Assembly (NCBI GenBank): GCA_008363265.1
Contig: RHKR01000363.1
Span: 362 to 8,168 of the forward strand
Source: Chlorobiota bacterium
GTDB lineage: Bacteria > Bacteroidota > Ignavibacteria > Ignavibacteriales > Ignavibacteriaceae
Length of the DNA: 7,807 nt
Reading direction: 5' to 3'
The translations under genes and the position numbers were made by a program. The first letter of the stretch is position 1. Each line of letters starts with the position of its first letter. Of this stretch, positions 1-6,545 are shown piece by piece. Below the pieces are notes generated by a model. It was not told the origin of the DNA. It worked only from the letters and a program-made list of their open reading frames with translations, and searched no databases.

Positions 1-291
1 TACTACAAAAAAGTGCACGAGAAGTTCCCGAAGAGTGAGTACGCTCCGATGGCGTTATTCTATGCCGGTTTCATTTATGGAAACGAACTTGGTGATATCG
101 CGAAGGCAACCGAAAACTACAATCTTCTGATAAAAGAATACCCCGAACATCCCGCTGCCAAACTGGCCAAGGATGACCTTGCCCTCCTTGGCAAAACCCC
201 TGAAGAACTTCTGAACGAAGCTCTTAAGAAGAATGAACAGGGTGGCGGCAAGAAAGAAGCAGACAAGAAACCGGAAACCGCTGCCCATTAA
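1..291 (+). CDS. Tetratricopeptide-repeat protein, C-terminal fragment
   Basis: The frame is open from the left edge to TAA at 289-291, giving the last 96 residues; the true start lies outside the window. The visible part begins YYKKVHEKFPKSEYAP and holds at least one good TPR-type helical pair (APMALFYAGFIYG, then AKATENYNLLIKEYP, with EHPAAKLAKDDL starting the next helix). The 'FP.S..AP.AL' and 'YP.HP.A' linkers are typical of the BamD/YbgF-like TPR class, which act as extracytoplasmic scaffolds. After about residue 70 the protein ends in a low-complexity, Lys/Glu/Gly-rich hydrophilic tail (GGGKKEADKKPE), probably disordered. No catalytic residues are seen. Because the N-terminus is missing I cannot say whether it carries a signal peptide or lipobox. 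The downstream DUF58 gene begins 15 bases later in the same direction and frame, which suggests one operon. The TPR call is good; any specific role is not supported. Confidence 0.8.
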   Translation, partial: YYKKVHEKFPKSEYAPMALFYAGFIYGNELGDIAKATENYNLLIKEYPEHPAAKLAKDDLALLGKTPEELLNEALKKNEQGGGKKEADKKPETAAH

Positions 292-306
292 CAGCGATCG
301 ACACCT

Positions 307-1203
307 TTGAAAGGGAACGAAGACTACAGGAAGTATCTTGATCCTGTTGTGATCTCGAAACTTGCCTCGCTTGACATAAAAACAAAATTTGTGGTCGAGG
401 GCTTCATGCTTGGTTTGCACAGAAGCCCTTACCACGGTTTCTCTATCGAATTCTCCCAGCACAGACCGTATATCCAGGGCGACTCCCTCAAGGATGTCGA
501 CTGGAAGATCTACGGCAAGACCGACCGGTACTTCATAAAACAGTACGAAGAAGAGACCAACCTTAAGGCTCACATCCTGCTCGACACCAGCGGCTCGATG
601 AACTATGCTTCGGAAGGTCAGGTAACGAAACTCGAGTATGGCAAGGTGCTCGCCTCGGTGCTTGCATTCATGCTGATAAAGCAGAACGATGCCGCCGGGC
701 TCTACCTCTACAGCGACAGGATCGAAAAGGTGCTCCCTCCGAAAGCCACCCGCTCATATCTTGACGAGATAATGAGATCGATCGCTTCTGTTAAGGGAAG
801 TGGTGTCAGCGATACCGCGGGTGCCGTTGCAGGAATTGCCGACAAGATCACACGCCGCGGCATGATAATCGTAATCTCTGACTTCCTTGAAGATGCAGAC
901 AGTATTCTTGAGTCGATAAAGAAACTAACGATAACGAAAAGCAAAGTGGTGGTGTTTCAGATACTCGACCCGCTTGAGAGGAATTTCGGCTTCACAAAGG
1001 ATGCCATTTTCAGGGATATGGAGACGGGACTTGAAATGTCGACTCAGCCGCAGCAGATAGCCGCTGCCTACAGGGAAGCTTTCAACACTTTTACCGCGAA
1101 AATAAAGTCAGGCTGCCTGAACAGCGGTATTGATTACAATATGGTTGATACATCTCAGCCGTTCGATGTGCCGCTTTCGGCTTTCCTGCGGAAGAGGGGT
1201 TAG
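307..1203 (+). CDS. DUF58 domain protein with von Willebrand A-like fold
   Basis: Complete 298-residue cytoplasmic protein. The N-terminal half carries the DUF58 hallmark: FVVEGFMLGLHRSPYHGFS (about residues 28-46), then HRPYIQGDSLKDVDWKIYG and TDRYFIKQYEEETNL (52-86). A vWA-like domain follows, with the metal-site motif DTSGS at residues 93-97, a candidate second-loop Thr in GVSDT (T170) and an Asp in VISDF (D192), so a metal-ion-dependent adhesion site could be complete. No membrane helix is seen, unlike the BatA/BatB type. Length matches the compact DUF58 class. In many genomes such proteins sit next to a MoxR-type AAA ATPase and are thought to help protein or complex maturation; no MoxR gene is in view here, so that link is inference. 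Start choice: an in-frame TAA at 289-291 leaves TTG at 307 as the only initiator before the conserved region. There is no clear ribosome-binding site. The gene ends with TAG, overlapping the convergent kinase gene by 4 bases. Confidence 0.93.
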   Translation: MKGNEDYRKYLDPVVISKLASLDIKTKFVVEGFMLGLHRSPYHGFSIEFSQHRPYIQGDSLKDVDWKIYGKTDRYFIKQYEEETNLKAHILLDTSGSMNYASEGQVTKLEYGKVLASVLAFMLIKQNDAAGLYLYSDRIEKVLPPKATRSYLDEIMRSIASVKGSGVSDTAGAVAGIADKITRRGMIIVISDFLEDADSILESIKKLTITKSKVVVFQILDPLERNFGFTKDAIFRDMETGLEMSTQPQQIAAAYREAFNTFTAKIKSGCLNSGIDYNMVDTSQPFDVPLSAFLRKRG

Positions 1204-4200
1204 GCTTCGGGGTTTATCTTCCTTAGCGGGAGGGTAAAACTGAATGTTGTGCCGCTGCCCGGTTGTGATTCCACTTTTATACGACCGCCATTTCTCTCCA
1301 CAAAATCCTTGCATATCATCAGACCGAGGCCTGTCCCTTTTTCCTGCTGTGTTCCTTCGCTCGAGTAGACAGTCTCTTTCCTGAATAATTTTTCGCAAAC
1401 TTCGGCGGTCATCCCCACGCCACTGTCGGTGACGGAGAACCTCGCATATTTTTCACCTGATTCAGCGGTGACCCTGATAATTCCCCCCGGGTTCGAATAT
1501 TTTATCGCGTTGGAGACAAGGTTCTGCACTATCGTGCTGAACATGTGCTGATCGGAATAAACAACCAGTTCAGGCGGGATATCAACCTTTACTTCAAGGC
1601 TTTTGGAACTCAGGTTAAGATCCAGGATATTGAGGACGGGTTCAATTTTAATCGATGGTGAGAAATATTCAGGCATGAAGGAGACACGTCCCAACTCGAT
1701 CCGGAAGAGGTCGAGGACATTCTCGATGAAGAGGTAGAGGTTTTTAGACACCCGGTTGACACTTCCGATAAACTCTTTCTTCTCATTCTCGGTAAGGTCA
1801 TCATATTCATCATGCAGTATATCAAGGTAGCCGAGAATACCGGAGAAGGGGCTTTTCAGATCGTGAGCGAACATGGAGAAGAAACGGTCTTTCGATCTGT
1901 TAGCCTCGGCCAGGGCAGAGTTGGAAGTTTCCAGTTCCCGTTGCCGGTCGATCAGCCTCTCCTGGTATTCCTCGAGTTCGCGGGTTCTGATCTTAATCAA
2001 GGCTTCAAGTTTCTCATTCTGCAGCTTGATGACCCGCACACGATAGAGGTAGCTGCCATATATCGATACACCAACCACGACGAAGATCATCAAAATGAAC
2101 CACCATGTCTGCCAAAAGGGGGGAGTGATTATTATGGTCATCAGCACGTTCTCGCCAGACCAGACCCCATCCTTGTTAGCAGCTTTTACGAAGAGAGTGT
2201 ACTCGCCCGGTGAGAGGTTGGTAAAGTTTATGATTCTGTTCAGTGAAGGCTGGCTCCATTCGTCGTTATAGCCGTCGAGCCTGAAACTGTAGAGTATCCG
2301 GGCGTTTGAGTTGATGTCGAGCCCGGCCACTTCAAAAGTTATGTCGTTCTGGCTGTGGTTGAGCCGGATAAATTTCTTAAAAACAGTGGAAGTGTCGAGC
2401 AAAGCACCCTCAACCCCCGGTTGAAGGGGAATATCCCTCGAGAAGAGTTTAAGGTTTGTGAGAACCACGTCCGGTTTTTCTTCAAGGATACTTACCTTGA
2501 GCGGATCGAACATGTTGAAACCCTCGATACCTCCGAAATAGAAAGTCCCGTCGGGGGCTGCGGCAAAGGCGGCTGTATTGAACTCGTTGTTCTGAAGTCC
2601 GTCGTCAACCGTAAAGTTGTTGAAGGATTCTTTCACGGGATCAAAACGTGATAAACCTTTGTTAGTTGAAAGCCAGAGATATCCTCTTTTATCCTCAAGG
2701 ATACCGTAAACCATGTCATTCGGGAGACCGCTCGCGACCGTATAATGAAGGGATCTGCCATTTTCGTTGAATTTCACGAGTCCGTTCGAAGTGCCGAGCC
2801 AGGTGTTCCCTTTCGAATCGAAGACGATGGATCTTATCGATGGGGCGAACCCGGTACCCGGTTTTCTTCTCTCGAAGTAGTATCTTTTGATCACACCGGT
2901 TTTTGGATCGAAGATCAGGAGGCCGTTTCTGTCGCTTCCAATGAGCAGCCTCCCTTTGGTATCAATATTTACGCTGATCATCCTTTCGGTACGGAGTATC
3001 TTTTCAAGTTCCGAATTTCCGGGGAATCCCCTCCACTTCCCTGTTGACGGATCGTAGTTTACAAGTCCTGTTTCAGTAGCTATCCAGAGTGTGTTTTTTT
3101 CATCCTGAACGAACTGGAAGAGGTAATTGGTCGAGTTAATGCCCGGCACCGACTTATCCACAATAATCTTCTCGATCATCTCCGCACCGGGGTCATAACG
3201 GTAGAGGCCGTCACCTTCGGAGGTCATCCAAAGGGTTTTTCCCCCGTCACTCCTGTTGAGGGATATCTGGTAGATGTTGTTGTTAAAATATTGCGTGTTC
3301 AGGAGGGAATTAACAGTGACAGTTTTGGCTTCCCTGCTCTTTGGATCAAACCGCGCGAAAAGGCCATAGCCTGAGAGATATACGGTTGTATCGTTAACAG
3401 GGAGAAAACCACGGATGCTTCTGATATTCACCCCGTCTGTTACATTGTATATCTTTTCAAACCGGTTCTGCCCCCTCGCGAGTATCATGGCTCCGTAGCC
3501 GTTGAGCCCGATCCAAAGATTCCTGGTCCTGTCGATAAAGAGTGACGCGGGGTTTTTAAGGAATGCCTTGATCTGTTCTGATTCGTGAGGGATCAGTTTA
3601 TCCCAGAGGCCGGTTTCGAAGCTGTAGTTATATACCCCCTGCTCGGTCACCCCCGATTCACGGTATACTTTTGGTGAGTGCATAAAGAAGAGGAAACCGG
3701 CCGCGCCCGGCTCGAGAACCCAGATATAACTGTTGGTAACCGTGAAAATCCGCCCGTTCCCGTCTTCATCGATTCCGGAGACATAGTCGCTCCCCGGAAG
3801 AGCGGGATCGGAGGGCACGAGGGTGAACAGCCGTTTCGTACCTGAAACGGGATCATAACTTCCTATCCGGTTCTTATTGGTACCAAACCAGACCACACCT
3901 TTTGAGTCGATCTTAATAAAAGTGATGTTCACCACCAAATTTTCAGGCTGTTCGAGTTTATGTATGACCTCGTTTTTCCGGGTTTCTGTATCAAAACGGA
4001 GGAGGACGTAAGTGGTGGCAAGATAGAGGTAGCGCCCATTGCTTAAGATCGTGTCCTGTTTCAGGGCATAGACAGGGTAGATCCTGTTGTCGGGGACACC
4101 TTTTATTGAGAGGTCAACCCGTGAGAATTTCTCTGTTACGGGAGAGAAGTGTTCGAACCCGGTTTTGGTGGCGAGCCAGAGGTCGTCGTTCCGGTCGATC

Positions 4201-4472
4201 CCCATCGTCTGTATCCAGTTCTGGGAGAGGGAGGCGGGGTTACCCGGCTGATTGCGGTAAACTTTGAAGGAGTAGCCGTCGTACTTGTTGAGGCCGTCTT
4301 TGGTGGCGAGCCAGAAGAATCCTTTCCGGTCCTGCACGATTTTTTGGATGGTACCCTGGGAGAGCCCCTAGTCGATACCAAGGTGCCGGAAATGGAAATG
4401 CCGTTGAGCAATAAGACCGGGGCTGCCCGCGAAAAGGAGCAGAAAAAGGGGAAAAGTAAAGAAAAATTTCAT
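1200..4472 (-). CDS. Propeller-type membrane sensor histidine kinase, interrupted by one in-frame TAG
   Basis: Read from ATG at 4472-4470 to TAA at 1202-1200 this is 1090 codons, open except for TAG at codon 35. Order of domains (numbering from that Met): signal peptide about 1-22 (MKFFF, then a Leu/Phe-rich core, cleavage likely after LIA); about 13 reg_prop blade motifs of the WLAT-DGL-YDG type, with their aromatic at about residues 54, 99, 150, 195, 245, 319, 364, 415, 463, 511, 558, 600 and 645, consistent with two seven-bladed periplasmic propellers; Y_Y_Y domain about 718-783; one membrane helix from W790 to about Y811; coiled coil about 815-862; HisKA with FAHDLKSP, phospho-acceptor H870; HATPase with N-box N988 (NAIKYS), G1 DSGVGM at 1016-1021 and G2 GTGLGL at 1046-1051. 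All catalytic boxes are intact. No receiver or AraC-type DNA-binding domain follows, unlike the hybrid systems of Bacteroides, so it should signal to a separate regulator. The propeller ligand is unknown. After the TAG the first in-frame initiator is GTG at 4337-4335, which would yield 1045 residues without a signal peptide. Confidence 0.9.
4368..4370 (-). other. In-frame amber codon at position 35 of the propeller kinase
   Basis: On the minus strand the codons read L-G-I-D-TAG-G-L-S-Q-G-T-I-Q. Upstream codons give a perfect signal peptide and downstream codons give the first propeller blade, all in one frame. The family commonly shows a run like 'lg.dqGLsqgtv..ilQDrkGf.W.aT.dGL' just here, so CAG (Gln) is the natural ancestor, one C-to-T change away. 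The consequence as written is a 34-residue secreted stub. TAG is a real stop in this genome, since the DUF58 gene ends with it in the right place for its family, so general amber reassignment is unlikely. Confidence 0.9.
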
Positions 4473-4544
4473 CCGGGCGTTCAGTATATCCGTTTGCCTG
4501 AACCGTCTTGCGCGGAACCGGATGATTAAAGGTGAATTAGAAAT

Positions 4545-4556
4545 TATTTTATATCA
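4545..4556 (-). promoter_or_regulatory. Candidate extended -10 promoter for the propeller kinase
   Basis: Read on the minus strand, TG at 4556-4555, one spacer base, then TATAAA at 4553-4548 (continuing AATAAT) match an extended -10 element with five of six bases of TATAAT. No good -35 hexamer is seen 16-18 bases upstream. A start of transcription near 4541 would leave a leader of about 70 bases before ATG 4472. There is no Shine-Dalgarno match before that ATG. The stretch is AT-rich, so a chance match is possible; the Bacteroidota-type -7 element is not clearly present. Confidence 0.35.
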
Positions 4557-4563
4557 CAATTTG
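4555..4563. repeat. Direct repeat CACAATTTG, copy 1
   Basis: Nine-base CACAATTTG, repeated exactly at 4624-4632, 69 bases apart start to start. This copy overlaps the TG of the candidate minus-strand extended -10 and fills the -35 region of the plus-strand promoter candidate. It may be a regulator half-site or chance. Confidence 0.45.
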
Positions 4564-4574
4564 CAAAAAAAGTA

Positions 4575-4583
4575 TGTTAAAAT
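4575..4583 (+). promoter_or_regulatory. Candidate extended -10 promoter for the MASE1 kinase
   Basis: TGTTAAAAT at 4575-4583 is an extended -10 (TG, one base, TAAAAT, five of six to consensus). The -35 position (CACAAT, 4555-4560) is weak. Transcription from about 4590 would give a leader of about 45 bases before ATG 4635. The element overlaps the left arm of the inverted repeat at 4577-4594. It is the best plus-strand candidate in the 162-base gap but rests on sequence match alone. Confidence 0.35.
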
Positions 4584-4594
4584 CTTTATTTTAA
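4577..4594. repeat. Perfect 7-base inverted repeat in the divergent promoter region
   Basis: TTAAAAT (4577-4583), CTTT, ATTTTAA (4588-4594). It contains the candidate plus-strand -10 element and lies between the two divergent genes, where an operator would be expected. It consists only of A and T, so it could be chance in AT-rich DNA; it is too weak a hairpin to be a terminator and has no following U-tract of its own. Confidence 0.5.
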
Positions 4595-4623
4595 TATCCG
4601 GTAAATGGAAATTTAAAATCAAC

Positions 4624-4632
4624 CACAATTTG
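4624..4632. repeat. Direct repeat CACAATTTG, copy 2
   Basis: Second exact copy of the 9-base repeat at 4555-4563. It ends two bases before the ATG at 4635, occupying the place where a ribosome-binding site would normally be, so it could act at the level of mRNA as well as DNA. No Shine-Dalgarno sequence is present before this ATG. Confidence 0.45.
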
Positions 4633-4634
4633 GC

Positions 4635-6545
4635 ATGCTGCGATACCTGAACCGCCGAAACAAAGCATTTCGTCTGACAGAATATACGGTTCTGTATGCC
4701 TTACTTGTGGGTCTGGCCCTCTATTTCCGTTTTGAGACCGAGCGGGTCTCCCCTTACTGGCCGGCCACCGGCCTCCTTATGGCGGCACTTTACGCTTTCG
4801 AGCGGAAAGAACACATCCACGTAATCATCCTTTCCTACGTTGCTCACATCGGTTTGAATGTTGTCGTCGGTTACGATGTCTGGATATCGTTTCTTTTCGC
4901 CACGGGAAACATTGCCAGCACCTTCGCGATGTATGAATACCTGAGGCGGACCAGCCCGAGGCTGATAGAACTTGACAGCATTGCCTCAATAGTTAATTTT
5001 ATAGTGAGCGGCTTCATCAAGAGTATAGTCGGAGCCCTTTTCGGGGCATACGCGGTGTGGGCGGTATTCGGCGGTGAGGTGAATATTTTCGATGTGGTGC
5101 AGGTATGGGCACTTGCCGAGTGGAGCGGTTTGCTCCTTCTTACCCCTGCATTTCTTGTTTATCTGACGATCGGATTCAGGAATTTCGATCCCGCGACGAT
5201 CCCCACGAAGAAAATTCTTGAGGGAGTGGGGCTGATAGTATATTTTATTTTCACCATCATGCTTGCGCAGTCGCAGGGGGGTGTTGAGAGGGAATTTTTC
5301 CTCAAATATCTCGCCATCCCTGGGCTGATCTGGGCACTTTTCCGGTTCAAACTCCACACAAACTATTACCTGATGCTCGGGTTATACGTGATCCTGAATC
5401 TTACCATGACTGAGAACCTGGGGATCTACGCGTTCAGGGATGAAGAGTACAAGAACGCGATACTTGAGCTAAATCTTTTCATTTCGATAATCGCGAGCAT
5501 CTCGCTTTTTATTCTCACCTCACTCCGGCTACAGCGACAGAATTTAAAGGACCTTGAGGGAAGCAGGCAGGATCTGAAGGATGTCTTCGAGAACGCTCCG
5601 CTGCCTTACGTTATCCTTCATACCGACGGAACCATCAGATACGGAAATAATGAGTTCTGTAAAATGATGGACCTCGACCCCCACGTGATCGAGGGTGAGA
5701 AGTTCTCCCGGTTCATGTCGGATGCATCCGCAGACCGTTTTACGGGTGCTTTTGAGGCCGGTGAAGAGAACATCGTGCTCGAAGTCAGCCTCGTGAACAC
5801 AAAAAAACAGACGCTTCTCGGGCTGCTCCGCCTGAAACGCGGTAAAACCGAAGCTGGAACCTACTATTGTTCGATTGAGAATCTTTCGCAGAAGAAGATA
5901 GCCCAGCAGGCTGCCCGGCTTGCCGAGGAGAGATTCAGATACCTTTTCAACAACTCTCCCGAAGGGGTGCTGGTGGTTGACAGCAACGATGGAAGCATCA
6001 TCGACAGCAACAGGATAGCCCAGCGATTCCTTAACCTCCGGTTCAGATCGAAACTGAGACTCAGCAAATTGCTCGGTCTGAACACCACGCGTGAGAATGA
6101 ACTCTATTCGGCGATCGAAAAGGGGGAACAGTACACGTTCAATGTGACATTCGAACACCCTGACGAGCCGCGGGTTAATCTTGAGATCACAGGCAACAGG
6201 ATCGTGGCGGAGTATGGCGGGTTCGATGTATTTCTCCTCCGGGATGTCACCCATCAGAAGAGGAACGACCGCGTAAAACGGCTCAACAGGCTCCGTCTTG
6301 AGTCGATGTTGCGGCTCAGGGAGAGTGTCGCGGCGACCGATCTCGATTTTCTGCAGGAGATCGCCTCGGAAACGATGAAGATATCCGACGCGAAGGAGGC
6401 GGTGCTCTTCCTCCATGCCGAAGATACCTGGCAGGTTGCGCACTTTACAGGCTCGATCATACTGAGCAGTTCGTTCAGCGAGGAAGAATTCAGAAAAAGT
6501 CATATCAAAGAGGGCGGTCAGGAAGAACGGGGTGAATCTCACTGA
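4635..6545 (+). CDS. MASE1-PAS-PAS-GAF sensor kinase, N-terminal piece (frameshifted)
   Basis: 636 codons from ATG 4635 to TGA 6543-6545; an in-frame TAA at 4614-4616 and the match to the family support this start. Residues about 14-298 form a MASE1 integral membrane sensor domain with about eight hydrophobic helices, including the family-like SPYWPATGLLMAAL (39-52) and AEWSGLLLLTPAFL (161-174). Then come PAS 1 (about 313-420, VFENAPLPYVILHTDG), PAS 2 (about 432-545, FRYLFNNSPEGVLVVD, ending FLLRDVTHQK) and the first half of a GAF domain (about 555-625, FLQEIASETMKISDAKEAVLFL). The last dozen residues (QEERGESH) look unlike GAF and the rest of the GAF is found in the next frame, so the stop is the result of a frame change, not a natural end. 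As translated, the product would be a membrane sensor with no kinase core. Diverges from the propeller kinase across a 162-base gap. Its signal is unknown; MASE1 ligands are generally undefined. Confidence 0.9.
   Translation: MLRYLNRRNKAFRLTEYTVLYALLVGLALYFRFETERVSPYWPATGLLMAALYAFERKEHIHVIILSYVAHIGLNVVVGYDVWISFLFATGNIASTFAMYEYLRRTSPRLIELDSIASIVNFIVSGFIKSIVGALFGAYAVWAVFGGEVNIFDVVQVWALAEWSGLLLLTPAFLVYLTIGFRNFDPATIPTKKILEGVGLIVYFIFTIMLAQSQGGVEREFFLKYLAIPGLIWALFRFKLHTNYYLMLGLYVILNLTMTENLGIYAFRDEEYKNAILELNLFISIIASISLFILTSLRLQRQNLKDLEGSRQDLKDVFENAPLPYVILHTDGTIRYGNNEFCKMMDLDPHVIEGEKFSRFMSDASADRFTGAFEAGEENIVLEVSLVNTKKQTLLGLLRLKRGKTEAGTYYCSIENLSQKKIAQQAARLAEERFRYLFNNSPEGVLVVDSNDGSIIDSNRIAQRFLNLRFRSKLRLSKLLGLNTTRENELYSAIEKGEQYTFNVTFEHPDEPRVNLEITGNRIVAEYGGFDVFLLRDVTHQKRNDRVKRLNRLRLESMLRLRESVAATDLDFLQEIASETMKISDAKEAVLFLHAEDTWQVAHFTGSIILSSSFSEEEFRKSHIKEGGQEERGESH
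6510..6545 (+). other. Frameshift zone inside the GAF domain
   Basis: Coding passes from the frame of ATG 4635 to the frame one base later. The second frame is open back to 6466, so the change must lie in 6466-6542; peptide quality places it near the right end. Removing one G from the GGGG run at 6529-6532 would join QEER directly to VNLTEFLMGVPV and restore one long kinase. A loss of 3n+2 bases fits equally well. Confidence 0.8.

Noticed and set aside
55..573. 172-codon open frame on the minus strand across the TPR/DUF58 junction
   Set aside because: Antisense to two genes with clear family matches; no domain and no promoter. Treated as chance.
1180..1260. Bidirectional terminator between the convergent genes
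   Set aside because: There is no intergenic space and I see no GC-rich hairpin with flanking T/A tracts here.
1201..4370. Genome-wide reassignment of TAG to glutamine
   Set aside because: The DUF58 gene ends at TAG exactly where its family ends, and reading on would translate sequence antisense to the conserved kinase C-terminus. One sense-like TAG is not enough to propose a variant code.
4136..4411. 91-codon minus-strand frame that avoids the amber codon by running in another frame
   Set aside because: Its peptide is Ser/Thr/Pro-rich with no family resemblance, whereas the overlapping frame encodes propeller blades; it is not a bypass of the stop.
4149..4529. 126-codon plus-strand frame over the 5' end of the propeller kinase
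   Set aside because: It is antisense to the signal peptide and first blades; composition is unlike a real protein and it ends in the intergenic region. Chance frame.
4530..4635. Bacteroidota-type -33/-7 promoter (TTG and TAnnTTTG)
   Set aside because: The nearest strings are ACAATTTG in the two direct repeats, which lack the TA; the second is too close to the ATG to be a promoter.
5544..6542. 332-codon open frame on the minus strand opposite the MASE1 kinase
   Set aside because: It lies fully antisense to well-recognised PAS and GAF coding sequence, shows no recognisable domain, and its peptide has the arginine/histidine-rich look of a shadow frame.
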